From positions 30,598,313 through 30,662,312 of the forward strand of contig OZ010605.1 of the NCBI GenBank assembly GCA_963932145.1: a DNA stretch of 64,000 nt, read 5' to 3'. This DNA is from Acanthosepion lycidas. Its lineage: Eukaryota; Mollusca; Cephalopoda; Sepiida; Sepiidae. Positions 44,850 through 54,749 of the stretch are shown here, piece by piece (within the stretch, counting starts at the first letter, position 1; each line of letters begins with the position of its first letter). Both the position numbers and the translations under genes were made by a program. Below the pieces are notes generated by a model. That model worked only from the letters and a program-made list of their open reading frames with translations, was not told where the DNA came from and ran no database searches.

Positions 44850-45693
44850 TCTCAAACTCTTTGCCAAAGACAACAATGAGCTGAAAGGCCTCCTCAATAT
44901 TGTAAAATACTTCAGTGACGACATAGGTATGGACTTCGGATTAGATAAATGTGCAAAAGTAACATTCAAGAAAGGTAGAATTACAGAAACACCCTTTTAG
45001 ATTTTATCACAAAGATTAGGGAATTGGAGCATGATGAAGCTTAGGAATTAGTGAAGGAGATGGCATACAACACCCCCAAATAAAGGAAAAAATAAGAAAA
45101 GAGTACTACAGGCGTGTACGCCTGGTACTAAATACTGAGCTAAACTCAAAAAACAGAATATCAGCTATAAACACATTGGCTGTCCCTGTGGTGCAATACA
45201 GCTTTAATGTCCTTAACTGGACCATAGCTGAAATTAAGTGAATGGATGCCAAAATGAGAAAGCTTCTCACTTGCTATCGCATGCATCATCCCAAAGCTGA
45301 TGTTGATCATCTTGTGCCCAGATCCGAAGGAGGCAGAGGATTAGTTCAACTAGAACTGTCCTACAAAACTACAACAATTGGCCTCGAAAGATAATTGGAA
45401 ACTACAGAAGACTGGATGATGGTATGCGTCAAGGAACATGAAAGTAGTAAGCATCTTTACTCTGTAATGAAAGAAGCCAACAAATTCAAAATGGAGTTTC
45501 AAATGGATGTAGAGATACAACTACAGCACAATACACCGGCTGAAACTGAAAAATACTTAAAAAAGACAGCAAAGACGAATGCAACCGACCAGATACAGAA
45601 GCGATGGTAAGATAAACCACTTCATACTCTGCCCGTACCAAACAAGCTGATGTAGACAAAACTCGTACCTAGCAGTGGCTATGCAGTGCAGGG
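44818..45693 (+). pseudogene. LINE-C RT palm/thumb remnant
   Basis: Starts at an (AAT)n run. The frames read NDLKLFAKDNNELKGLL and DDIGMDFGLDKCAKVTFKKG (thumb), then, after stops, RISAINTLAVPVVQYSFN (about 45156), MDAKMRKLLTCYRMHHPKAD and SEGGRGLVQLELSYKT. The order matches R2/CRE-group type LINEs with a C-terminal nuclease. Stops at about 44999 and in front of MDAKM. It leads in phase order into the intact end at 45694. Confidence 0.7.
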
Positions 45694-46362
45694 TTGAAAG
45701 CGGAAACTGAAGGTTTAATCCTTGCTGTGCAGGACCAATGCTTGCTAACTAGAAATTATCAAGCACATATACTAAAATATTGTGTCAGTCCAAAATGCAG
45801 ATTCTGTGATAAATATGCAGAAACGATTGATCATCTTGTATCAGGTTGCATGATGTTGGCACCCACTGAATATAAAACCCGACATGACAGAGTGGGCGAA
45901 TATCTGCACTGGAAAATCTGCAACTTCTACGGGAAGGAAACTGAAAGAAACTGGTATGAACACCACCCAGACCCGGTTACGGAGATAGGACCTGTTACAA
46001 TTCTATGGGACTACACAATACACACTGACAGAACAATCAAGTCCAACCGCCCAGATATTGTTATTAAAGACCACAAACAAAAACGTTGCCTCCTTATTGA
46101 TATGGCAGTCCCTGCTGACTGCAATGTATCTTTGAAGATATTCAAAAAGCTGTCAAAATACAAGGACCTTGAAATAGAAATCTCGAAAATGTGGCATATG
46201 GGAACATCAACAATCCCTATTGTAGTTGGAGCCCTAAGACTGGTTGAAGAAGATTGCAGTAGACTAATTGAAGGGATTCCTGGAAGTCCATGCCTCAAGG
46301 AGATACAAAAAATTGTTCTGACAAGCACAGCCCACACTTTACGAAGGGCTTTATCTGTGTAA
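45694..46362 (+). CDS. LINE-C C-terminal restriction-like endonuclease, intact 222-codon frame
   Basis: The longest credible uninterrupted protein frame on this strand. It starts within the polypeptide (KAETEGLILAVQDQCL), so the Met is not a real start. A CCHC finger C35-x2-C38-x8-H47-x4-C52 precedes a PD-D nuclease signature: P120-D121 in RPDIVI and D136 in LLIDMAVP. This is the arrangement of the restriction-like endonuclease that nicks target DNA in R2/R4/Dong/NeSL-type LINEs. It ends RRALSV-stop. The 3' flank has a T-run, a conserved untranslated segment with CCATTTCTAACCTTAGGTCC, and an (AAT)n tail at 46477-46495. Upstream RT sequence is broken, so it is a relic despite the open frame. 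Confidence 0.7.
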   Translation: MKAETEGLILAVQDQCLLTRNYQAHILKYCVSPKCRFCDKYAETIDHLVSGCMMLAPTEYKTRHDRVGEYLHWKICNFYGKETERNWYEHHPDPVTEIGPVTILWDYTIHTDRTIKSNRPDIVIKDHKQKRCLLIDMAVPADCNVSLKIFKKLSKYKDLEIEISKMWHMGTSTIPIVVGALRLVEEDCSRLIEGIPGSPCLKEIQKIVLTSTAHTLRRALSV

Positions 46363-46498
46363 TTTTTTTTTTTTTTTTTGTCAGTGGAAAATGTCATGAT
46401 GCCATTTCTAACCTTAGGTCCCTGGGCGGGACCTGGAAAGAAATGTGTAAACGCCAGAAATCAAAGAAAATAAAAAATAATAATAATAATAATAAATG
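46363..46498 (+). mobile_element. LINE-C 3' UTR and (AAT)n tail
   Basis: GAAAATGTCATGATGCC, AGGTCCCTGGGCGGGACCT (a hairpin) and GGAAAGAAATGTGTAAACG, then (AAT)n. The same block closes the copy at 48855-48985, so it defines the element's 3' end. Confidence 0.8.
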
Positions 46499-46499
46499 T

Positions 46500-47690
46500 C
46501 ATATTTTGAAGTTTCTGGTGTAACTTGATTAAACTTTCCACGTGTGATATAATTTTAGTTTTTCAGACTCTTCACTTAATTTGATTAAACATTGTGACTG
46601 CATATAATTTTGTCTATATATAGACATACACATTTTAATGAAAGTTTAAAATAATTTTCAAAATCATAGTTAGGAAAAATATCCAACCAATCAAACCAAC
46701 ACTCCCAATCTGCTTAGTTGCAGTCTTATGAAGTTTCAGGATGAAACATGAAGTTGTGGAATCTTCCACATTAGCCTTTAACCCCCCTCAGAAAAATGTA
46801 TTCTTCTCTGAAAAGCCTTTATCCAATCATCATCTCGTTTTTTGAAAATTCATCTTTTTATTGTTTAATAAGTACCAAAGTGTAGCAAAATTCCAAACAA
46901 ATCCTATTTCCCACCAAGCTCTTTTGAGCCGATTTCACTACACAAAAAATCTATAAATTAACCGAAGCTGACTAAAATTCAGATAGTCAGCCACCAGAGT
47001 TCAACGAGATGCTACCAAACTCCACGCATGACAATTCACTGACTCACACATTGCATTGAAATCTCAACAAACATTCATCAGCCATTGTCTGCATGTTAAT
47101 CAACATCTACAGTTGACTTGAAAAGTGAAACAATTTCACTACTAAAAAGTAATTGTATATTTCACCAACTTAGCCTACACAGACACAGGGAAGCAACTCT
47201 TGATAACATTTATTCTTACTTGTAAATTACACACGTACACACACTGATAAATGAACAAACACATATAATTTCTTTCCTTGCAGAAACCAAATCATTTTAA
47301 ATATCTTAATCAAAAGGTAACAACATTTCTTAACAACATTCCTGCACAAACATTCCTTATGACATTGTCTTAATTATCACAACATAATTGTCATTACATG
47401 TATATTTTATTGTTGATATAAAAATTTCTTTAATGTTAAATCTTTAACAACAGTATTTAGTAGTTTATTGCCATGCAATTTGTTCTTAAATTCTTTGTAT
47501 AACCAATATTTTGTGGGATACGGATGATATAAGCACGCATAACCTTCATCTTACTTAATTTTGCCTTCTGATATATTTCAGCCCGTGTACATCCCACAAC
47601 AAAGGCATCTTTGTATAGCAAACAAGCAGGCTGAAAAAACAATAAATAATAATAATATATTTAAGAGATTCTATAGAAAACCAAACAGAA
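46500..47690. other. AT-rich spacer
   Basis: No repeat family or coding signature recognised. Confidence 0.4.
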
Positions 47691-47694
47691 TTCA

Positions 47695-48505
47695 TGAACC
47701 AACTGTTGCACAAAAATTATGAAAAAGAAAGCCAAGGATAAAGCTCTTGGACAGATAAAACAAATGCTGGCAAGACAAACCTCTGTATGGACAATAAATA
47801 AAGCTGAGGTTGATAAAGCTAACACTCATTGATGGTTATGAGTATCTGGATTAAAGGCTGAAATGGAAGGCTTTATTCTTGCAGCACAAGACCAGTGTCT
47901 TTTCATTATAAACTTTAGAGAAATATACATAATAGTGTGAATCCAAAATACAGTTTCTGGGACAAATATCAGGAACCATAGACAATCTAATCTCAGGATG
48001 TTCTGTACTTGTGCCAAATGAATATTAAAATCATCCCAATAGAGTGGGGTGGTATTTACACTGGACAGTAGGCAAACGCTGGAAAAGAAATTAATAAACA
48101 ACGGTATGAACATCACCCAGCACGGATTACAGAAATAGAAGACATCACAATTCTATGGGATTACACCATCTTTACAGAGATGAAAAATTGAAGCAAATAG
48201 GCTGGACATAATTATCAAAAACCAAAAAAAAAATTGTCTATTAATTGATATGATTTGCCCAGCAGACTGTAACATAGCAACGAAGGAATTTGAAAAACTA
48301 TTGAAGTATAAAGACCTATAAATTGAAATAAAAAAAAATGTGGAAATTGAAAACAAGAATAGTACCAGTCATGATAGATGTACATGATAAAATTTATGAA
48401 CACAAAAATACATTGAAAAAATCCCTGGGAATCCCAGCTTAAGAGAAATACAAAAAATTGTCTTGATAAGTACAGCCGAAATTCTAAGAAGAACTTTTCT
48501 CATGT
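47695..48505 (+). pseudogene. LINE-C second copy, decayed nuclease region
   Basis: Parallels 45660-46360 with many indels: LKAEMEGFILAAQDQCL (about 47858), then EHHPARITEIEDITILWDYT (48110-48170), LLIDMICPADCN (about 48238-48275) and NPSLREIQKIVLISTAEILRR (about 48430-48495). The PD part is damaged (RLDIIIKN), so the catalytic Asp pair is not complete. Confidence 0.75.
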
Positions 48506-48649
48506 AACACTTGTGATTTTATGTGAGTTAGAAAAACAAATCATGGAATGTAGCCAGAAGAACATACCACTACCTTCATTAAAACCATCTTGCAGAACTG
48601 GTAGGTAATGTGACCATAACAGAAATTGAAATATAATGATTATAATAAT

Positions 48650-48939
48650 CATCAATAATCCTGTTATAGTTGGAGTCCTTGCAGATTGACTAAAAAATGT
48701 TCCGATAGATTTATTGAAGGAATTCCTGTTAGCCTATGGCTTAAAATAAATACAAAAAATTGTCTTTGCAAGAACAGCTGACATATTACAAAGCACTTTA
48801 TCTATATAAAATATATGATCTTGTTTTTTCTTTTCTTTTCTTTTTATAGCAGAAAATGTCATAAAACCATTTCTGACCTGAGGTCTCTGGTTAGGATCCA
48901 GAAGGAAATGTGTATACAACAGAAATCAAAGGAAGTAAC

Positions 48940-48983
<44 letters not shown>

Positions 48984-48985
48984 TA
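48650..48985 (+). pseudogene. LINE-C third copy, extreme 3' end
   Basis: NPVIVGVLAD, then IQKIVFARTADILQSTLSI, a T-run, the conserved 3' UTR block and (AAT)n at 48940-48985. Confidence 0.75.
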
Positions 48986-48989
48986 ATAA

Positions 48990-50145
48990 TATTGAATGAA
49001 ATACAAAAAATTAATTGTATAAATAGTAATTATCATTTCTCTTTGGAATTTGGTATAAATAAACTTTGTCTTAGAAAAATTCAAGAAACTAAAATCGTTC
49101 ATTTGATATGGAAAATGCTTAAAAAGATCCAACCAAAATGCATTTGTATTAATTTAAAAGGAAAAATCTTTTGACAAAAAAGTGGATGAATAAAAAACAA
49201 ACTAGAAACGACAAACAAAAAACAAGTAATGTAAACTAAGAAAAACAGTCAATTGACTTTTTTAATGAAGAGAGGCAAACAATTTATTGTAGCTTTGATT
49301 TTCTGATGAACAATTCATTGGATTTGTATAAATTCTATAATTGATGCTTTCTTTTCTCTTCAAAAAGAATTTACCTTTGCACACAATCAAGAATGTTATC
49401 AAAACACACAAGACTAAATATAAAGACAAACTCTAAAGCACTTAAAATATTCTGAAGTGCTCAAAGCATGTACATGAATATTCTGTGTTAGTAAGTGGAA
49501 TTTTCGTTTAATGATCAAACGTATGTTCTATGGTATGCAGTGTCTTGATTAGGCATATTTTCGCCAGGCTGAAAATGAAAAGCATGTCGGCCATATTGGG
49601 TAGTTTTGTCTCTTATCTCCCTTGAATATGTTCTTTTTCCTTCTTATTTCTTGGTTTTGTGTGTATTGTTGTGTGTGTGTGTGTTAGTGTGTGTCCATAT
49701 TTCTTTCTTTCTTTTTTTTTTATTTTTGGCCTGTCTTTTGTAATCGAAACAAACAAATCAGGTTTATCAAGGGAGTAAACAACAGGCGGTACTGACGCGA
49801 CCATTTCTGAAGTGCAGTCAGGCTGATTGCCGTTGGGTTGGAGGGAGGGAAAATGGGCCTTCATCTTCGACAACAACAAATTGCACAAGTTGAGAAAATT
49901 ATCAAACAATTTTCTGTCTGTCTGTCTGTCTGTACCTATCTATTTATCTATCAATCTAACTCTATACATACGTGTTTCACACCCCACCCTATGCAAATCT
50001 TAATAAAGATAAAAATCCAATTATAACCATATATGACCAACAACAATAAAAAAAGAAAATTTCTTAAGATTGTATAAGCAGTGAATTTTGAATATTTCAC
50101 TCATCTAATTTAACACACATTTTTTTCCTAACTGGTAGCACAACT
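48990..50145. other. Spacer, unassigned
   Basis: Contains (GT)n at 49664-49692 and (CTGT)n at 49910-49934. The 49740-49870 stretch is less AT-rich. The minus frame 49613-49909 has no recognised domain. Confidence 0.4.
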
Positions 50146-50151
50146 CTAAGT

Positions 50152-50275
50152 TGTGGATAAAAATTAGTGAAATCTATTTAGCATTTTTTTCCAGAGTTAG
50201 CATGAGCAAATTAGCTCGTGCTAACTCTGGAAAAAAATGCTATATAGATTTCACCAATTTTATCCATAATGTTGA
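50152..50275. repeat. Hairpin repeat H5
   Basis: Near-perfect palindrome: GCATTTTTTTCCAGAGTTAG and GCTAACTCTGGAAAAAAATG close on ATGAGCAAATTAGCTC. The outer arms GTGGATAAAAATTAGTGAAA and TTTCACCAATTTTATCCA also pair. Confidence 0.85.
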
Positions 50276-50525
50276 ATGTGTAAACATTCTTTAATATTTT
50301 AACAAGAAAAATCTCAATGTTTATGTTATTAGGTTGGTGCAAAAATAATGTCGTTTTCTCACATGTGTTACTATGTGAGAAAACGACATTATTTTTGCAC
50401 CAACCTAATAAAAATTGCCACAAAACATTGCTGATTTATTTAAGATGGAAAGATCTATTATGATATGTCTCTAATTTGTATTTAGTTACATTGTATTTAT
50501 TTTCAATTTTTCTAGTTGACTTGTT
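50265..50525 (+). repeat. Direct repeat with MITE (filled site)
   Basis: TCCATAATGTTGAATGTG .. TTTAAGATGGAAAGATCTAT .. TTTTTCTAGT matches 50722-50878. The second copy lacks the MITE. Confidence 0.8.
50329..50408. mobile_element. Mariner MITE, 80-bp type
   Basis: Nearly identical to the 9288 copy (centre TCTCACATGTG..CTATGTGAGA), flanked by TA. Confidence 0.92.
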
Positions 50526-50721
50526 CTACCAACTGAGCACTGTATGATTCAAACCCAGTCAGGTCTCGTGTTGAGAATACTGAAAACACTTGCGTATTAA
50601 AGGATGAAATACACTTGTGGATTTTTATATCATTCTAGGGTCTTTTTTGTCCAAATCCATTAATTTGTTTTGCTCATGTTAAGTCTAAAAAAGAAAACAC
50701 AATACAAAATTCACTTTTTTT

Positions 50722-50875
50722 TATCCATAATGTTGAATGTGTTAAAATTATTCAACTTTATAATAAGATCTCAAGTTGATGTTAAAAAATATTTGTTTAA
50801 GATGGAATGGTCTATTATGTCATGTCTCTAATTTGTATTTGGATAATATATGGTATTTATGCACAATTTTTCTAG

Positions 50876-50878
<3 letters not shown>
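50722..50878 (+). repeat. Direct repeat, empty-site copy
   Basis: Corresponds to 50265-50525 without the MITE and without a few small indels. Confidence 0.75.

Positions 50879-50879
<1 letters not shown>

Positions 50880-50915
<36 letters not shown>
50880..50915. repeat. (TA)n microsatellite
   Basis: About 17 TA units. Confidence 0.95.
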
Positions 50916-50916
<1 letters not shown>

Positions 50917-50956
50917 TATAAATAAAATGACAATTGGAAAAAAGATCTTACATTTT

Positions 50957-50990
50957 GCCGCCGCGTTTCGTCTTTTGACTTTTTCAAGGC
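50957..50990 (-). ncRNA. Degenerate hammerhead-like motif
   Basis: The minus strand reads CTTGAAAAAGTC, AAAA, GACGAAACGCG. It has a three-pair GTC/GAC helix II followed by an exact GAAAC box. The first box deviates from CUGANGA at two or more positions. The form resembles hammerhead-like repeats seen in Penelope-type flanks. Confidence 0.35.
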
Positions 50991-51148
50991 AAAAATGAAA
51001 TCAAGATGTTCATGTTTTTATAGTTACATTAAAAAAATCCAAATTTAAAAAGATAGACGCTTCTGTCTAAGCCTTTTTTTCTGGTTAATGTAAATTACCT
51101 TCATAGTAAGAGATTTTTTTTTGATTTTTTTTTTTTCCATGTCAACAA

Positions 51149-51256
51149 TATAGTTAAATTTCCAGATCAATTCTGTGGACAAGACAGATTGGTATAATTC
51201 CAATTGTCATTTTATTTATACCAATCTGTCTTGTCCACAGAATTGATCTGGGAATT

Positions 51257-51264
<8 letters not shown>
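51149..51264. repeat. Hairpin repeat H6
   Basis: Arms of about 48 bp pair almost perfectly (CTGTGGACAAGACAGATTGG and complement). The loop contains CCAATTGTCATTTTATTTAT, which is itself the reverse complement of 50920-50940. Confidence 0.85.

Positions 51265-51315
<51 letters not shown>
51263..51315. repeat. (TA)n-(GA)n microsatellite
   Basis: TA tract joined to a GA tract. Confidence 0.95.
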
Positions 51316-51320
<5 letters not shown>

Positions 51321-51344
51321 GGTTTGCAGTTAGGAAAGTTGGTT

Positions 51345-51840
51345 CACTGTGTGTCGTGCTTGTCAATTCTTCTTACCAGAACCTATAAGTCTACCTTTTG
51401 TCTCTTTTTTGAATATTACAGCCACACATGACCTGTTTCAGTCACTTTCCCATCACCATAATGTAGCTTCCTTTGCCTTTTCCATAAATACTTTCATGAT
51501 AATTCTTCTGAGAAACTTTCCACTATGATACCTCAACTTTATGAATTTAAACACAGTACTAGATTGGTGGCAAGGTCTCATCATTTTACAGTTGAATTGA
51601 CTAGATGTAACTGTAAATTCTTTGCTATTTATTCCCACACACTTTACAGCCAATTCTGAACTTCAAAAATTTAAATGCAATGTCAATCATTATCTACTGT
51701 GTTCTTAATTCCTTTTCTTTTATTGTTCTTGCTCCTTAATGATATATTTTTTCTCTTATTCTTTCGCACTCAGTAACCTCTTGTTTCTTAGTGGTTTTAT
51801 TGCCTTGCTTCGGGTGAAATGATTTGATAGGCTTTTAATA
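51345..51840 (+). pseudogene. LINE-A C-terminus with complete 3' end
   Basis: The plus strand reads LCLFHKYFHDNSSEKLS (about 51473-51523), then YEFKHSTRLVARSHHFTVEL and TRCNCKFFA. It continues to KFKCN/MQCQS at about 51670 and the terminal region TTTCGCACTCAGTAACCTC .. TTGCCTTGCTTCGGGTG at 51765-51822. This is the best 3' terminus in plus orientation. Stops are present. Confidence 0.8.
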
Positions 51841-51844
51841 ACCA

Positions 51845-52400
51845 GTCTATATATTTATTAAGCATTATATTTTCCTTCATTTTCTATGACAATGCCCACG
51901 TTCTGAAATTTGCAAATTCAAATTCTGTTTTGATAAAATGTCTCTGACCTCAAAGTGGTAAAGTTGTCAATGAACTTTTGATCATGGAAGACATCTTTAA
52001 ATCTTTGAGCCGGATTGCTATATTAATCAAAATAAATCCGATAACACCAAATCTGCTCAAAATTTACTCAGGCTGTCAATGTAATGGATCACGAGTAAAA
52101 GATAAGCCCTCAATGATATTTGAACTCATATACATTTTTCCTGCCAGGAAGCCTCGTAAATGATCAGCTTTGTTAACTGCTTTGTTGCAACAAGTTGATG
52201 ACATTGTGGAACTCATTTCCCAAATCTACATCTCTCAGTGTCATATTTGATTTGGTTTATATGTTAATAGTATTATTAGCAGCAATTTAATTTTTGTTTG
52301 GAAAATTCTTACAAAAGGCAAAATAGTTGTCAAAATTAAAGTGTAGATAGCTGGAGATGTTTTTTATCAAGTAACTGCTCATTATTGTAATAGTGTAATA
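51845..52400. other. Spacer
   Basis: Nothing recognised. Confidence 0.4.
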
Positions 52401-52783
52401 GCAATAAATACTTCAGATACCTTGGTATATATGGATCATTTATAACAAATTAAGTACAGGAGAAAAATAAACTGAACATAGGTTCCACCAGAGGTAGAAA
52501 CACTGAAAATTACTAAACACTGAAAATTACTAAAAAACCAAAATATCGACCTAAAAACTCAAGGCAGATTCTTAAATAAACTTGTCAGATCAAGACTGTA
52601 CTGTGGATGTCATGCATGATGTCAAACCCTTTCAGGAATATCTACACTGTCAGCTGTATAGAATCATGTCTTAATGGTGAAAAAAGGCTTTGAGCAAGTA
52701 AATACTGGGAGTCTTGGCAAAGGCCATCTTTCTTGGAACATTGTGAAGTAGTGCTACAGATAGCAAATGAAGAATTACTGTAT

Positions 52784-52950
52784 ATCATGTGATCTTTGAA
52801 GACCCAATTTTGAAGCTAATTTGACTACAGTAAATGGATATATAGTTTGTCCAGCAGTGCATATGCTAATTTTATATCTCATGTATGACATGACCCTCTT
52901 AAAATTAGCTTCAAAATTAGGTCTTCAAAAGTCACATGATATGTGAGTAT
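52784..52950. repeat. Hairpin repeat H7
   Basis: ATCATGTGATCTTTGAAGAC / CCAATTTTGAAGCTAATTT and the complementary AAATTAGCTTCAAAATTAGG / TCTTCAAAAGTCACATGAT flank about 75 bp. Confidence 0.8.
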
Positions 52951-52964
52951 ATAAGGTAGACCAA

Positions 52965-53480
52965 ATAACAGAAACCGCATTACTTGAGGACAATTAACAG
53001 CAGCAACAACTACAATGCATATTACATGTAACCAAAGAGAAAATAATGACATAATCAAGATATCAATGTCCTGCACTACTTCAAATAAAGAACTGTACCA
53101 AATAACAGAAACCACATCACTTGAGGACTACCAACAGCAGCAACAATTAAAATGGATAGCACATGTAATTGAAAGAGAAAATAATGACATAATCAAGATA
53201 TCAATGTTCTGCACTACTTCAAATAAAGAACTGTACCAAATAACAGAAACCACATCACTTGAGGACTACCAACAGCAGCAACAATTAAAATGGATAGCAC
53301 ATGTAATTGATCGAGAAAATAATGACATAATCAAGATATCAATGTTTTGCACTCTTCAAATAAAGAACTGTACCAAATAAGAGAAACCACATCACTTGAG
53401 GACTACCAACAGCAGCAACAACTAAAATGGATAGCACATGTAACTCAAAGAGGAATTAATGACATAATCAAGATAACATT
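52965..53480 (+). repeat. 138-bp in-frame tandem array, LINE-D C-terminus
   Basis: About 3.7 units: ATG codons at 53066, 53204 and 53342 are exactly 138 bp apart. Each unit repeats LYQITETTSLEDYQQQQQ. The frame stays open from 53015 to 53380. Neighbouring units are almost identical, suggesting recent duplication or homogenisation. Confidence 0.9.
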
Positions 53481-53639
53481 TCACAGATAAACAGTCAAGA
53501 AGGAAACCACTGCCAGTACTGGAAAGGTTGATAGCAGCTACAGGACTTGAGAAGCGTATTTACCTGAAAAATTGTTTTAAGAGAAATATTTCATAAATTT
53601 CAACTGTCAGCTCAGTCAATGAATGCCAAATGTAACCTA

Positions 53640-53745
53640 TAGGGAATTACCCAGATCAATATACTCCTGATGAAGACTAGAAAGTACAACAGCCGAAACA
53701 TTGTGATAATGACAACAAAGATGAGGACAACATTTCTGACACTGT
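53640..53745 (+). repeat. SINE-like unit tail, copy D (single)
   Basis: CTGATGA (53666-53672), an 18-nt helix region ending AGCC, GAAA (53694-53697), TTGTGATAATGACAA and AAAGATGAGGACAAC. Only the tail portion is present, without the inverted partner. Confidence 0.6.
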
Positions 53746-54510
53746 CCTGTGTTATGATTCTTGGGATAGTGAACAGAAGAACATCCTGTGCAGAAATATG
53801 CACTTCCCTATAGAAAAAACTTATTCTCATTTATGCCTATATTAATATGTAAAAAATATTTATCAAAACACTATCTTTAATTATTTTTGACACTATTATT
53901 CATTATGGGAAATAAACTTATTTTCATATATTTTCATCTTCACATTTAATGTAAAAATGTACATGCATGGATATTTGTCAAAACTCTATCTTTAATTATT
54001 TCTGACACTATTCCTTGTTTTGTCTGCCAGTATAATGAAAGTGAAATGACATGCAGTTAAATCTATACTTCGCTCTCAGAAAACAACAGATTCTCATCTA
54101 GTCTTATTAATATGAGTAAGAAGCACACGAACTGTTCTCTGTCAAAACTCAATTTTTAATTATTTCTGACAATATTCCTTCCTATGTTATAGCCACCAGA
54201 CAATGAAAGGCAATGTGTTGAAATATGCACTTCACACTCAGAAAACAACAGATTCTTGTCTAGTCTTAAATAATGTGGAAGAAGCACATGGTCTGTTATG
54301 TCAAAACTCAATCTTTAATTATTGCTGACACTATAGAGGACAATAGAATGACATGTGCTGAAATATTTCACCTTATGAAAAGATAAACAAGCCTGATCTC
54401 ATGAAATGTGAAAAAGCACCAATATCTCTATCTTTAATTATATCTAACAATATTCAACTTCATGACCATTGCTGTAACAGTGAAATATACTGAAATCTAC
54501 ATTCATTTCC
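53720..54510. repeat. Degenerate satellite, period 115-164 bp
   Basis: Five units aligned on CTATCTTTAATTATTT (53871, 53986, 54150, 54309, 54428), with GAAAACAACAGATTCT and CAAAACTCAAT shared by several. Strongly diverged. Confidence 0.7.
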
Positions 54511-54745
54511 TTTATATACCTGTCATTTGTAGTGCTTAATAAGTTTTGTCTTGTTGTTTTTCTCCCAAACCCTCTTCTACAATTCATACTGCTTTTCTTT
54601 ATCCCTCTTTCCCTCAATATGTCTTGTGCATATCAGGTTTTCCAACCCCTCCTTTCTCATTACATGTCCCAGAAATTTCAACTGTCTCTTTCTTCCTGAT
54701 GTTAAGTATAAGTTTTCTTTTTGTTTTCATTTTCTGCACTCACCA
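54500..54745 (-). pseudogene. RTE-like LINE-B C-terminal fragment
   Basis: The minus strand corresponds to 44190-44430: KLILNIRKRQLKFLGHVMRKEGL-like codons around 54720-54640. Short and 5'-truncated. Confidence 0.7.
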
Positions 54746-54749
54746 TGAG

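Larger units (their letters stand above)
52405..53560 (+). pseudogene. LINE-D C-terminal region with tandem array
   Basis: KYFRYLGIYGSF (52411-52446) is the F-YLG block. The degraded thumb region follows (AAAACTCAAGGCAGATTC, CTTGTCAGATCAAGACTG), then the 138-bp array from 52965, ending in ACAGTCAAGAAGGAAACC at about 53490. It is closed by an inverted SINE-like fragment at 53640. Confidence 0.65.

Noticed and set aside
46011-46397. 128-codon minus-strand open frame
   Set aside because: Antisense shadow of the LINE-C endonuclease end.
49613-49909. 98-codon minus-strand open frame as a host exon
   Set aside because: Includes a (GT)n-derived THTHT stretch and no recognisable domain; no splice context could be argued.
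50515-50600. tRNA-like CTACCAACTGAGC and GATTCAAACCC
   Set aside because: Both boxes look like antisense A and B boxes but occur in the wrong order for a tRNA on either strand, and no cloverleaf forms.
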